Below are positions 8,926 through 17,439 of a DNA stretch of 43,469 bases, piece after piece. The stretch is taken from positions 1 through 43,469 of the forward strand of contig CALHTB010000040.1 of the NCBI GenBank assembly GCA_938038785.1, in the 5' to 3' direction. A program made the translations under genes and the position numbers. Position 1 is the first letter of the stretch, and every line of letters starts with the position of its first letter. The DNA is from an uncultured Acidimicrobiales bacterium. Lineage in GTDB: Bacteria; Actinomycetota; Acidimicrobiia; Acidimicrobiales; SHLQ01. Below the pieces are notes generated by a model. The model was not told the DNA's origin, made no database searches, and saw only the letters and a list, made by a program, of their open reading frames with translations.

Positions 8926-9051
8926 GCGGTATATCCCAGGGTCTGACCCCATCATTGACAGGGCACGAGCCCCCGACCTCTAAGCACGCCTGAACATCGT
9001 TGAGAACTCAACAGTTTTGGCGATATCGGTCAACAATGGGGTCTGACCCCA
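8926..9051. repeat. MITE-like inverted pair of GGGGTCWGACCCC palindromes
   Basis: Two copies of a palindromic repeat face each other in the convergent gap between the DNA glycosylase and the RTX protein. The left copy (8939-8959) reads GGGTCTGACCCC then ATCATTGAC. The right copy (9030-9051) read backwards gives nearly the same order, GGGGTCAGACCCC then ATTGTTGAC. Together they form imperfect terminal inverted repeats of about 21 bases around an 80-base centre. The sequence GCGGTATA precedes the left copy and recurs beside the copy at 43256-43292. Because each core is itself a hairpin, it could also end transcription from both sides. Confidence 0.6.
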
Positions 9052-9060
9052 ACGTGTTCC

Positions 9061-10725
9061 TTAGCGGAGGTTGCTGATGAAGTTGGGGGCGGTTGCGCTG
9101 GTTAGTCGCACTTCACACGACAGCACCTGGGCGCCAACGGTTATGTACATGCAGCCATCGGCGCCAGCGCCGCCGCGCACCACGTCGGCATCTTGGACCT
9201 GAATGAAGTCGGTTCCGTCTCCGCCGTGCAGGTCGTCGATTCCACCGTCACCGATCACTTGGTCGTTGCCCGAGCCGCCCCGCATCCAATCTCGGCCGGT
9301 ATAGCCGCGGAGAACGTCGTGCCCGGGGCCGCCTTGCATGCGATCCCAACGCGTTGAGCCAGCAATGGTGTCATTTCCGATGCCGCCGAACATTCGTGAC
9401 CCGCCTACCGAATCAACTTCGCTCGACCCAACCGCACGAAGCTCGTCGTTGCCTTGCGCTCCGTAAAGCACGTCGAATCCTTGTCCGCCCCACACGGTGT
9501 CATTACCTCGCCCGGCGTGAACCGTGTCAGCCCCGGTGCCAGCACAAATCAGATCGTCACCTTGCAGGCCGAAGATCTCGTCGTCGCCACCAAAGCCATG
9601 AATCACATCAGCACCAGCCGTGCCCTCGATGGTGTCAGCTCCACCGGTACCGAGGTGGGTGACGATTCGTCCCATGCAGGTCGCTCCTGGAACGGGTGGT
9701 GCCTTAAACGAACTCGTTGTGTTTGCAACACCACAGGTTCTGTCGGTGCGCTGCTGATCGGCGGTTACTCGAATCTCGTAACTGTGAGTGCCGGCTGATG
9801 GCGCATCCACATAGACGATGTCGAGCGCGGAGACCGATGTCAGGAACGAATTGTCGCGACGCACTGCAACGTTGCCGCGCTGGAAGCTCCAAGTAAGCCT
9901 CAGGTTGCCGTTGCCATCGCTGGTAACAACGCAGTCGCCAACCGGTGGACCCACCAGAGAGATCGACTGCCCGTTCACACAATCTGGACGCACGACGTCG
10001 CCATACTCGCCGCCTGCCTGGAACCATTGGATTGGGCCATATGCCGCAAAGTTCTCGCCACCGGGCACGCGTATCGAAGCACCTGTTGATGGGCAGACAA
10101 ACTGATGTCCGGCGCGAAGCTTGGCGTATTCGCTGGCCGCAATATTGATCCGACCGCTGTCGGCATCACTGAACTGGGTCAGCGTCGCAGTGGAATACCC
10201 ACGTTCAAGTAGAAGGTCGCGCAGTTCGGTGAGACGGCCGCTCGTGAACCCAGCAGTGCAGCACGAGCTTTGGTCGTAGACGAGTCCGCCGATCGAGCCT
10301 TCGCCTTCGAGCAGCGCAGCGAGGAAGTGCGGATGGCGAACGGCGTCTCGCGTTCGGGCATCGTCGTTTGGCAGGCTGCCTTTCCATTCGGCCCAGTCGT
10401 ATGGTGCTGGCAGCGTGAAGATCAGTTGCTGACGGTTGACCCAGGTGCCGCCGTGGAGGTTCACCAGGCGTTGAATGATCTCGCTACCGCCACTTGGTCC
10501 GGTGGCATCCCAAACGCCGTTGGCGTAAGAGCCATCGGCAAACAGATAGCCGAGCAAGCGGGCGGTATCACCAACCGTAGGTTGGGTTTGTTGTGCCTGT
10601 GCTTCCCGAGGAGCCCCGGTAATGGCCACGAGCGACGCCACTAAGGCGAGCGCGAGAGCGGCCCCGAGAGCGTTGAAGAATCGCCGAATCGGGCTATGCG
10701 CAGGAGATATTGGTAGTCGCGCCAT
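9061..10725 (-). CDS. Secreted protein: LAGLIDADG-like domain, Cys-bounded repeat, RTX repeats
   Basis: Translated from the ATG at 10725, this protein has 554 residues. A Sec signal peptide occupies about 1-45 (hydrophobic ALGAALALALVASLVAI, then AQAQ). Residues 50-215 contain LLGYLFADG (57-65) and FLAALLEGEGS (134-144), each followed by helix/strand patterns like the two halves of a LAGLIDADG endonuclease, with acidic residues at D64 and E142. One Cys-bounded FN3-like repeat follows at about 265-340. About a dozen RTX nonapeptides of the GGxGxD type, expected to bind calcium, run to the end. The frame is open to 10791, but only the ATG at 10725 gives a normal signal peptide. It overlaps its paralogue by 32 bases. 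The role is unknown. Confidence 0.8.
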   Translation of the reverse strand: MARLPISPAHSPIRRFFNALGAALALALVASLVAITGAPREAQAQQTQPTVGDTARLLGYLFADGSYANGVWDATGPSGGSEIIQRLVNLHGGTWVNRQQLIFTLPAPYDWAEWKGSLPNDDARTRDAVRHPHFLAALLEGEGSIGGLVYDQSSCCTAGFTSGRLTELRDLLLERGYSTATLTQFSDADSGRINIAASEYAKLRAGHQFVCPSTGASIRVPGGENFAAYGPIQWFQAGGEYGDVVRPDCVNGQSISLVGPPVGDCVVTSDGNGNLRLTWSFQRGNVAVRRDNSFLTSVSALDIVYVDAPSAGTHSYEIRVTADQQRTDRTCGVANTTSSFKAPPVPGATCMGRIVTHLGTGGADTIEGTAGADVIHGFGGDDEIFGLQGDDLICAGTGADTVHAGRGNDTVWGGQGFDVLYGAQGNDELRAVGSSEVDSVGGSRMFGGIGNDTIAGSTRWDRMQGGPGHDVLRGYTGRDWMRGGSGNDQVIGDGGIDDLHGGDGTDFIQVQDADVVRGGAGADGCMYITVGAQVLSCEVRLTSATAPNFISNLR

Positions 10726-12130
10726 TCTTCCGGTATCGGATGACATAGCTGTTAGCTGTAGTGCCGCCGGAATCATTGAAGGTTGTCGCATTGGTCACAG
10801 TGGAGCGCCACTTGCCGTCACGGCGGACAACGTACGTGCTCACACCTGGCACCGTATCCCAGCTAATGATCACACCGTTCGCGGCTGGCGTCACCTGGCA
10901 CGGGCCGTCGTTGCCCGAGGTGCATGGAACATCGGCGCGGTTCCCAGCGCTGAAGTATCGAACCTGCCATGTGTCGTTGATCGAACCCGCGATCGTTGCC
11001 GTTCGAACACCGTTTTGGACGGTGGCTACCCACTTGCCGTTCTTGCGAACCGAGTAGGTATTCCGGCCAAAGTCGTCCCACGAGAGATTCACGTTCGAGC
11101 CGTTGGCGGTAACAACGCATGGTGCGTCGACCGGTGGGGGCGGAGGTGGCGTGCCGTCGCCAGGCACCGTGACGTTGCCGCAGTCGACCGTCGTCTTGAC
11201 GCCGAAGGCAATGACGCGTACTTGGTAGCTGTACTGGCCATCAGCGCGCTGCTGAGACCAGGTGCTGTCGAGAGAAGACACGGTTGTTACATATTTGCCG
11301 TCACGTCGCATCACCGCATCACCACGTGTGAACGTCCAATCGACGATGACCTTGTTGCCATCTGCCCGTACGGTGCACGAACCAGATTGTGGTCCCGGAG
11401 GTGGCACGGTTGCACCGTCGGTGCAATCTCCGCGGGCAACGTTGCCCCATTTCGTTCCTGGCTGTATCCACCGAAGGTTGCCGTAGCGGCCGGTATCGGT
11501 GCCACCAGGAATGCGGATCGCATCCTGGCTCGTTGGGCACGCAAAGCGATGAGTGGCGCGAAGTTCGGCGAACTCGGAGGCGTTAATAGTCACCTTGCCA
11601 CTGTCGACATTTGCGAACTGAACGAACTGCGCCGTCGAGTATCCGCTGCGTCGAAGCAAGTCGCGCAATTCGGTTAAACGGCCACGAAGAAGCCCATCGG
11701 TGCAACAGCTGCTCTGATCGTAGATTTGGCCGCCGACCGATGCTTCGGTCTCCATGAGTGCGGCCAAGAAGTCCGGATGCTCGACCGCATCGCGCACGTG
11801 CTGTGAATTGTCGGGAAGGCCGTTCTTCCAGTCGGCCCAGTTATACGGCGTTGGAAGCGTGAACTTGAGGCGGGGACGGTCTACCCAGGTGCCACCGTGG
11901 GCATTCACCAGCTCCTCAATGACGCTGGAGGTGCCGCTCGGACCGTTGACGTCCCAGACCCCGTTGGCCTTGGTCCCGTCGCCCCACATGTACCCCAGAA
12001 GCCGTGCAGTCTCCTGCACCGTGGGGTTGGGCTCCATCGCCGCTGCAGGTCCAGCTGAAACACCAATACCTGCGGCAGCAATAGCCGCTACAAGCAACGC
12101 AACGAGCGCTGAGCGTGAGAAATGTCGCAT
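10694..12130 (-). CDS. Secreted protein: LAGLIDADG-like domain plus three Cys-bounded FN3-like repeats
   Basis: This protein has 478 residues from the ATG at 12130, which has a GGAGGG ribosome site 9 bases upstream. The signal peptide is HFSRSALVALLVAAIAAAG to about 31 (GPAAA). Residues 35-205 are by eye about 60% identical to the domain of the neighbouring protein. They include LLGYMWGDG (44-52, D51), FLAALMETEAS (121-131, E129) and a shared DQSSCC motif. Three repeats of about 65 residues follow, each opening and closing with Cys and containing R(K/D)GKW; a Pro-rich linker precedes the second. The RTX tail of its neighbour is absent. It is a paralogue formed by tandem duplication, and its function is unknown. 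Confidence 0.82.
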   Translation of the reverse strand: MRHFSRSALVALLVAAIAAAGIGVSAGPAAAMEPNPTVQETARLLGYMWGDGTKANGVWDVNGPSGTSSVIEELVNAHGGTWVDRPRLKFTLPTPYNWADWKNGLPDNSQHVRDAVEHPDFLAALMETEASVGGQIYDQSSCCTDGLLRGRLTELRDLLRRSGYSTAQFVQFANVDSGKVTINASEFAELRATHRFACPTSQDAIRIPGGTDTGRYGNLRWIQPGTKWGNVARGDCTDGATVPPPGPQSGSCTVRADGNKVIVDWTFTRGDAVMRRDGKYVTTVSSLDSTWSQQRADGQYSYQVRVIAFGVKTTVDCGNVTVPGDGTPPPPPPVDAPCVVTANGSNVNLSWDDFGRNTYSVRKNGKWVATVQNGVRTATIAGSINDTWQVRYFSAGNRADVPCTSGNDGPCQVTPAANGVIISWDTVPGVSTYVVRRDGKWRSTVTNATTFNDSGGTTANSYVIRYRKNGATTNISCA

Positions 12131-12232
12131 GAGTGTCAACCCTCCGAGGTTCGCCGCCAAGACGAGGCTATCCCACCTCACGAGAATCAAACAGATTCGC
12201 GCGACCTAGCCACTATACGCACCCATTGTGGG

Positions 12233-13219
12233 CTAGATAAGACCAAGCCCCGAAACGGTATCGCGCTCGCTGGCAAGTTCGGCAGTTGACGCGTCGATCT
12301 TGCCCTGGCTGAAGTCGTCGATGTCGAGTCCCTGAACGATGCTGTATTTGCCGTTCGCGCATGTGACGGGGAACGAGTGCATAAGACCCTCGGGCACGCC
12401 GTAGCTTCCGTCGGACGGAATACCCATGGATACCCAGTCGCCGTCGGGAGTTCCCATTGCCCAGTCGCGCATGTGGTCGATCGCCGCGTTCGCCGCAGAC
12501 GCGGCCGAAGACGAACCGCGAGCCTTAATGATCGCCGCGCCACGCTTTTGGACCGTGGGGATGAAGTCGTTCTCAAGCCACTCTTGATCGTTGATGAGCT
12601 CGGCGGCGTTCTGGCCCTTGACCTTTGCCCGGAAGATGTCGGGATATTGGGTGGCCGAGTGGTTGCCCCAGATCGTCATGTTGGTGATGTCGTTGACGGT
12701 GGTGCCGGTCTTCTGGGCAACTTGGGTCATGGCCCGGTTGTGGTCGAGACGCATCATTGCGGTGAACTGCGTCGGGTCGAGGTCGGGAGCTGCTGATTGG
12801 GCGATGAGCGCGTTGGTGTTCGCCGGGTTGCCCACGACGAGGATCTTCACGTCTTTGCTGGCACTGTCGTTGATGGCCTTGCCCTGCGGGCCGAAGATGC
12901 CACCGTTTGCTTCGAGCAGGTCGGCACGTTCCATGCCGTCTTTACGGGGCATGGCACCGACAAGAAGGCCATAGTCAGCATCGCCAAAGCCGACGTTTGC
13001 GTCGTCGGTCTGCACAATGCCGGCGAGCAGAGGGAACGCACAGTCGTCGAGTTCCATTGCCACACCCTCGAGGGCACCAAGTGCGGGAGTGATCTCGAGC
13101 ATTTGGAGAATCACGGGCTGGTCGGGGCCAAGCATCTCGCCACTGGCGATGCGAAACAGCAGGCTGTAGCCAATCTGTCCGGCTGCTCCGGTCACGGCGA
13201 CGCGTACGGGACTCTTCAC
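12233..13219 (-). CDS. mdh: Malate dehydrogenase
   Basis: This TCA-cycle enzyme of 328 residues interconverts malate and oxaloacetate with NAD. It is the cytosolic-type (MDH2-like) branch: nucleotide motif TGAAGQIGY near residue 10, mobile loop [19 protein letters not shown], and the catalytic region LDHNRA followed by IWGNHS. The length is normal for the family. The start is a GTG at 13219 with GAGGAG 6 bases upstream. A strong hairpin (13239-13268) lies 20 bases before the start. The gene stands alone between two terminator-like hairpins and the secreted-protein pair. Confidence 0.97.
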   Translation of the reverse strand: MKSPVRVAVTGAAGQIGYSLLFRIASGEMLGPDQPVILQMLEITPALGALEGVAMELDDCAFPLLAGIVQTDDANVGFGDADYGLLVGAMPRKDGMERADLLEANGGIFGPQGKAINDSASKDVKILVVGNPANTNALIAQSAAPDLDPTQFTAMMRLDHNRAMTQVAQKTGTTVNDITNMTIWGNHSATQYPDIFRAKVKGQNAAELINDQEWLENDFIPTVQKRGAAIIKARGSSSAASAANAAIDHMRDWAMGTPDGDWVSMGIPSDGSYGVPEGLMHSFPVTCANGKYSIVQGLDIDDFSQGKIDASTAELASERDTVSGLGLI

Positions 13220-13238
13220 AATTTCTCCTCAGTCGTAT

Positions 13239-13268
13239 CTGACATCTGGGGTCAGCCCCGGATGTCAG
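13239..13268 (-). promoter_or_regulatory. Stem-loop in the mdh leader
   Basis: CTGACATCTGGGG at 13239-13251 pairs with CCCCGGATGTCAG at 13256-13268 over a TCAG loop. This is 13 pairs with a single T/G wobble. It ends 20 bases before the mdh start codon and so lies in the likely 5' leader, just ahead of the ribosome site. It could be an attenuator, an RNA-stability element or a degenerate member of the GGGGTCAGACCCC repeat family, which it resembles in its core. No U-run follows it on the mdh strand, so a simple terminator is less likely. Confidence 0.55.
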
Positions 13269-13300
13269 GTTTCGACGATCAGGTTACCGGCGCAACGCAA

Positions 13301-13328
13301 TGAAGCCGGGCCAAGAGGCCCGGCTTCA
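13301..13328 (-). terminator. Terminator hairpin after the GlsB-type gene
   Basis: TGAAGCCGGGCC at 13301-13312 and GGCCCGGCTTCA at 13317-13328 form a perfect 12-bp stem around a 4-base AAGA loop. It lies 21 bases past the end of the GlsB-type gene, in the gap before mdh. The tail on the minus strand (TTGCGTTGCG) is only weakly T-rich, so it may be a non-canonical intrinsic terminator. Confidence 0.65.
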
Positions 13329-13349
13329 CTAGAGAAAATTGCTCAGGTG

Positions 13350-13598
13350 TTAGCTGGTCGAGGTGAGCCAGCCCTGCTTGATTGCGAGCCAGAGAAGGCC
13401 TGCTGCGACAACCGAGCCGAGAATGATCGACATAATCGTGCCGGCTCCACTGGCCAAGATGCCGACGAGGAATGCCGAGACGACACCCAAACCAACCGTC
13501 TTGCCAAGGCCGATGTCTTGTCCGCCGGGCAGGATGGCGCGGCCACCAAAACCAATGATGGTTCCCATAATGAGTGATCCGATGATGCTTCCGATCAT
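13350..13598 (-). CDS. GlsB/YeaQ/YmgE-family stress membrane protein
   Basis: This small integral membrane protein of 82 residues has three hydrophobic Gly-rich segments. Family markers are the N-terminal IIGSLIMGTIIGFGGRAILPG and the following GLGKTVGLGVVSAFLVG. These match the transglycosylase-associated (GlsB/YeaQ/YmgE) family, whose members are linked to stress responses in several bacteria, although the molecular role is not known. The ATG at 13598 has AAGGAGC about 6 bases upstream. It appears monocistronic, ending at a clear hairpin. Confidence 0.9.
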   Translation of the reverse strand: MIGSIIGSLIMGTIIGFGGRAILPGGQDIGLGKTVGLGVVSAFLVGILASGAGTIMSIILGSVVAAGLLWLAIKQGWLTSTS

Positions 13599-13710
13599 GT
13601 GTGCTCCTTGTCCCCGCTGAAGGGGCTAGATAACTGATGACTTGCTAGCAGGCAAAACTACGCACGCACCACCCGGGCACATGACGATTTCGCGTCAGCT
13701 TGTCACGTTG

Positions 13711-15507
13711 TCATAACGCTTCTACAGATCGGGTATTCCCAATCCAATCCGCGTACAAGTTTGCATATATTCCGCCGTTTCCAACCAAATTGCTATGTGA
13801 ACCGGTCTCGACGACCCGTCCAGCGTCCATTACCACGACGAGGTCGGCCCGTTCAGCGGTGGACAGCCGGTGGGCAATGGAGATCGTGGTCCGGCCCACG
13901 CTGAGCCGGTCGAGCGCCTCGGCCATGCGCACTTCGGTCTCGGGGTCAACAGCGCTCGTGGCCTCATCGAGGATGAGCAACCCGGCATCGGCGAGCTCGG
14001 CTCGAATGAGCGCCACCAGTTGACGCTCCCCAACCGAAACGCCCTCGCCGCGTTCGCCGCCCGGTGTGTCGAGGCCGTCGGGCAGGCTCTCGATCCATTC
14101 GGTAAGGCCGAGCGATTCGACCGCGGCGTCGACATCGGCGTCGGACGCTCCGGGCCGGCCAAATCGAATGTTCTCTCGAAGTGACGTATCGAACAGGAAG
14201 CCGTCCTGGGGAACCATGCGCACTACCTGGTTCCGGCTGGATTGGGTGACGTCGCGCAGATCTTCACCCGCAACGCGCACCGAACCACTGGTTGGGTCGG
14301 CGAGGCGGGCCAGCAACTTTGCCATCGTGGTCTTGCCGCTGCCGGTTTCGCCCACGATGGCCACCGAGGTACCCGGGTCGATCGTAAGCGAGACATCGTG
14401 GAGGACCTGATCGCCGGTCCGGTACGAGAAGTCGACATCGCGCAACTCGACGCTGGGAGCGCCCGCTGCCAGCTCGATGCCGTCGTCGACCTCGACCACA
14501 TCGATTTCGACATCGAGCATCTGGAGGATTTTCCACCAACCCGCAAGTGCTGTCTGCGTTTGGTCGAGCACTTCGCCGAGCTGGCTGATCGGCTGGATCA
14601 GCAACGTCACCAAGAACAAGAACGCGGTGGCTTGCCCCACGGTCAAGACATCAGGGCCAAGTAGCACCCCAACCACCACCACTGCTCCAGTAGCGACGCC
14701 GCCGAAGAGATCCATGGTCGGCCCAAGGACCGAGAAGAACTTGTGTGCATTGACCTGGGCGTCGACCAACGACCAGTTGCCGTCCTCGAGCTGATCGAAC
14801 ACCGACTCTTGATAGCCGTACGCCCGGATCGTCGCCGCGCCAGCGACCGCCTCAGATGTGAGCCCGATCGTGTCGGCAGTCCGAGATCGAACTTCGTTGT
14901 AGGCCTTGAGCTGGCGGCGCTGAATCGACCGAAGGATCGGCAACAACGGGAGGTACACGACAATCGTCAGCAGAGCGAGCTGCCAGCTGTAGATCGACAT
15001 GACCACCAACGTGCCGAGAATCAGCGACGAGTTGACGATCCAGGCAAGCGCACCCCATTGGGCAAACTGCGCCAACGTCTCGACGTCGCTGGTTACCCGA
15101 GCGGTGAGCACACCCTTCTTGTTTGCGGTGTGTTCGGCCAGGCTGAGCTTCTGAATGTGGGAGAAGGTGCGCAGCCGCGTAGCGAGCAGCGTGTTCTCGG
15201 CGGTTTCGATAACACGTCGGTACGTGAGCGTCGTCAACACATAGATGACGAGCACGATTGCCGCGGCACCAACCGACGCGCGGACGATGAAGCCAACGTT
15301 CACGTCGCCGTTCGAGATGCCGCCGTCGATCGCCTGTTGAATCAGCACCGGCAGCACGAGGCGAGCCAGCGCACTCAGCAGCGCAAACAACACGGTGACG
15401 CCGAGCCCTTGCCGGAGCTCAGGGCTTTGGCGAAGGCCGCGCCGAAGAATCTCCATAGCCGGCGGCTGATCGCCACCAAGCTGTTCGAGTGTCCCTAAAC
15501 CAGCCAT
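13711..15507 (-). CDS. ABC exporter half-transporter with degenerate signature motif
   Basis: From the ATG at 15507 this protein has 598 residues: a six-helix type IV exporter domain to about 330, then an ATPase domain. Walker A is GETGSGKTT and Walker B LLILDEATSAVD, with the catalytic Glu present and the switch His in SIAHRLST. The signature motif reads VSVGERQ instead of LSGGQ. The upstream half-transporter has the opposite defect, so the two should form a heterodimer with one competent and one degenerate ATP site. The frame is open to 15591, but that extension translates a dispersed repeat (15508-15620), so it is rejected. The cargo (lipid, drug or peptide) is unknown. Confidence 0.9.
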   Translation of the reverse strand: MAGLGTLEQLGGDQPPAMEILRRGLRQSPELRQGLGVTVLFALLSALARLVLPVLIQQAIDGGISNGDVNVGFIVRASVGAAAIVLVIYVLTTLTYRRVIETAENTLLATRLRTFSHIQKLSLAEHTANKKGVLTARVTSDVETLAQFAQWGALAWIVNSSLILGTLVVMSIYSWQLALLTIVVYLPLLPILRSIQRRQLKAYNEVRSRTADTIGLTSEAVAGAATIRAYGYQESVFDQLEDGNWSLVDAQVNAHKFFSVLGPTMDLFGGVATGAVVVVGVLLGPDVLTVGQATAFLFLVTLLIQPISQLGEVLDQTQTALAGWWKILQMLDVEIDVVEVDDGIELAAGAPSVELRDVDFSYRTGDQVLHDVSLTIDPGTSVAIVGETGSGKTTMAKLLARLADPTSGSVRVAGEDLRDVTQSSRNQVVRMVPQDGFLFDTSLRENIRFGRPGASDADVDAAVESLGLTEWIESLPDGLDTPGGERGEGVSVGERQLVALIRAELADAGLLILDEATSAVDPETEVRMAEALDRLSVGRTTISIAHRLSTAERADLVVVMDAGRVVETGSHSNLVGNGGIYANLYADWIGNTRSVEAL

Positions 15508-15620
15508 TATTTCGCTCCGCACTTCCGGCGGAGATCCGCGGCAGCCCGGCGTTTCGCTCGGACTTCCGCCGAGATCCGCGGAAACCGACATGGTCGCTCC
15601 GCGAGCTCCGCTCCCTTTAG
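15508..15620 (+). repeat. Dispersed ACTTCCG-loop hairpin repeat, two units
   Basis: Two hairpins share the 7-base loop ACTTCCG. Unit one is CTCCGC / loop / GCGGAG (15515-15533); unit two is CTCGG / loop / CCGAG (15557-15573). Each stem is followed at once by ATCCGCGG. Unit two continues AAACCGACATGG and then TCGCTCCGCGAGCTCCGCTC, a tail repeated at 25858-25893. The element fills the gap between the two ABC half-transporter genes. The stem sequences differ but stay complementary. Confidence 0.8.
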
Positions 15621-15667
15621 GCGATCTCTGGTGGCGACGTTTGGAGCGTCGGGAAAAAGAGCGTCCC

Positions 15668-17362
15668 TCATGCCCTTACCTCATAGGCCTGGACGAGGGT
15701 TTTGTAGCCGTCGAACTGGAGGAGTTCTTCGTGGGTGCCGGTGGCGGCGATCTTGCCGTCCTCGAGGAAGGCCACCCGGTCGGCGAGCATGATCGTCGAC
15801 AAGCGGTGCGCCACCATCAGCACTGTGGTGTCGTGGCCGTTGAGGCCCTGGAGAATTTCGGCCTCGATTGTCGGGTCGACCGCGCTGGTGGCGTCATCGA
15901 GCAGCAGCAACGATGGTGCTCTGAACAGTGCTCGGGCCAACGCCACCCGCTGACGTTGCCCGCCCGACAACGTGACCCCGCGTTCGCCAACGACGGTGTC
16001 ATACCCATCGTCGGTTTCGAGAATGAACTCGTGGGCCCGGCTGGCGCGTGTGGCCTGTTCGATGGCATCGGGGACGGCAGTGTCACCCATGGTGATGTTC
16101 TCGCGAATCGACTGTGCGAACAGGAAACTCTCTTGGAAGACCATGCCAAGACGGTTCGCCCGAGCTCGGGGCTGCAGGTTCTTGTAGCTCACATCGCCGA
16201 GCATCACCGTTCCGGATGCGGCGTCGACCAGCCCTGCGGCGATCTCGAGCAACGTGGTCTTTCCCGAACCTGTGGCACCAACGAGCGCCACCGTCTCGCC
16301 CGGAGAGATGTCGAGGTCGAAGCTGTCGAGCACCACGTTGTCGCCGTGGGCAAAGCCAACCGAGTTGAAGCGCAGCCCCAAGGGGCCTTCGGGTAAGTCG
16401 GTCACGGTGCCCGCGTGGTCGACCGGCTTGGTCAGGTCGATGACCTTGTCGATGCGTTCGAGCGCCACCACCGAGGACGGCATCGATTGCAAGAAGAAGC
16501 CGACAACGCGAATCGGCAGGCCGAGCACGCTGAACAACGACATCGCGCCGACAACATCGCCGACACTCGCACTGTCCGATGCGATCAGGTTCGCTCCGAT
16601 CAACAGCAGCACGATTATGCCCAGGTTGGGCAGCACCTCGAGCAGTGGTTCGAACACGGCGCGCAGACGACCAACCACGAGTCGTTTCTCTTTAAGGTCT
16701 TCAGAAACGGCTCGCATCCGTTCGACTTCGTCGTCGCTGCGACCCAGCGTCTTTACGACCATCACGCCATCGAAGCTCTCGTGAGCTACCCCGGTCACCG
16801 CCGCAACCGCGGCTTGAACGTCTGCGGCTGGCCCTGCGACGCGAGTGGAGTAGCCCTGGTTCAGCACGAACAAGATCGGGAGGATCACCACGGCGACCAG
16901 ACCGAACGCCCAGTGCACCAACGACAGGCTGATGATCGCGAGGATTGCCAACACGACCGTGGCCACCGCGAAGGCCAATGGCCGGAGCACCATGCCGGCG
17001 ACAACCAGGTCGTTGTCGGCGTGCGCGATGAGTTCGCCCGTGGGCCGGCTTCTGTGGAAGCTCAGTGGCTGGGCGAGGTACTGGTCGTAAATTTGGCTGC
17101 GCCAGGTGCCCTTCGTCTTCGACTCGGCCATCGACAGGTAGTAGCGACGGATGATCGCGCCGCCACCACGAAGCGCGGCGATAGCCAGGATGACCAGGAA
17201 GCCGGTGATAAGTGTGCGGTCCTCGACCCCGGTGCCTTCAACTCCGTCGCCGCCCAGGCCGGGGGTGAGCAAATTGTCGGTGACCCAGCCAAGTGCACGG
17301 CTCAGGGCGACCATTGCAACCGCAAACATCACGGCGCCAAGGATCGCAATTGCATGGGGCAC
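15668..17362 (-). CDS. ABC exporter half-transporter with degenerate Walker B
   Basis: This partner half-transporter has 564 residues from the GTG at 17362: a membrane domain to about 300, then an ATPase domain. Walker A is GATGSGKTT and the signature is a canonical LSGGQRQR. Walker B reads LLLLDDATSAVD, with Asp in place of the catalytic Glu, and the switch His is in MVAHRLST. This is the classic degenerate half of a heterodimeric exporter (TM287/288- or BmrCD-like). The GTG has no visible ribosome site. The frame stays open about 30 codons upstream and encodes a plausible elbow helix (SILRRGLRLIGRSF), so the true start may be a CTG at 17443 that overlaps the folD stop. Confidence 0.88.
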   Translation of the reverse strand: MPHAIAILGAVMFAVAMVALSRALGWVTDNLLTPGLGGDGVEGTGVEDRTLITGFLVILAIAALRGGGAIIRRYYLSMAESKTKGTWRSQIYDQYLAQPLSFHRSRPTGELIAHADNDLVVAGMVLRPLAFAVATVVLAILAIISLSLVHWAFGLVAVVILPILFVLNQGYSTRVAGPAADVQAAVAAVTGVAHESFDGVMVVKTLGRSDDEVERMRAVSEDLKEKRLVVGRLRAVFEPLLEVLPNLGIIVLLLIGANLIASDSASVGDVVGAMSLFSVLGLPIRVVGFFLQSMPSSVVALERIDKVIDLTKPVDHAGTVTDLPEGPLGLRFNSVGFAHGDNVVLDSFDLDISPGETVALVGATGSGKTTLLEIAAGLVDAASGTVMLGDVSYKNLQPRARANRLGMVFQESFLFAQSIRENITMGDTAVPDAIEQATRASRAHEFILETDDGYDTVVGERGVTLSGGQRQRVALARALFRAPSLLLLDDATSAVDPTIEAEILQGLNGHDTTVLMVAHRLSTIMLADRVAFLEDGKIAATGTHEELLQFDGYKTLVQAYEVRA

Positions 17363-17439
17363 CGGATGGGCCCGGAAGCTGCGACCGATTAACCGCAGAC
17401 CTCTCCTGAGGATCGATTCAGCAGAGTCTGAAGAGCTAG

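Noticed and set aside
9061..9700. Type I secretion of the RTX protein
   Set aside because: RTX repeats often mean type I export, but this protein has an N-terminal Sec signal and no HlyB/HlyD genes are adjacent; the nearby ABC pair lacks export accessory genes and is an exporter of another class.
10622..11677. Long plus-strand open frame (351 codons)
   Set aside because: It lies antisense to the secreted paralogue pair, has no recognisable domain, and its composition is that of a shadow frame.
9061..12130. Homing endonuclease of an intron or intein
   Set aside because: Both genes start with a secretion signal, stand alone and are not inside another gene, so they are not mobile intron or intein parts despite the LAGLIDADG-like motifs.
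15508..15591. N-terminal extension of the ABC half-transporter
   Set aside because: The 28 extra residues are translated from the dispersed hairpin repeat, and the exporter domain begins properly at the ATG at 15507.
16415..17392. Long plus-strand open frame (325 codons)
   Set aside because: It is antisense to a clear ABC transporter gene and has no coherent domain; many His/Gln/Asp residues reflect the reverse complement of membrane-helix codons.
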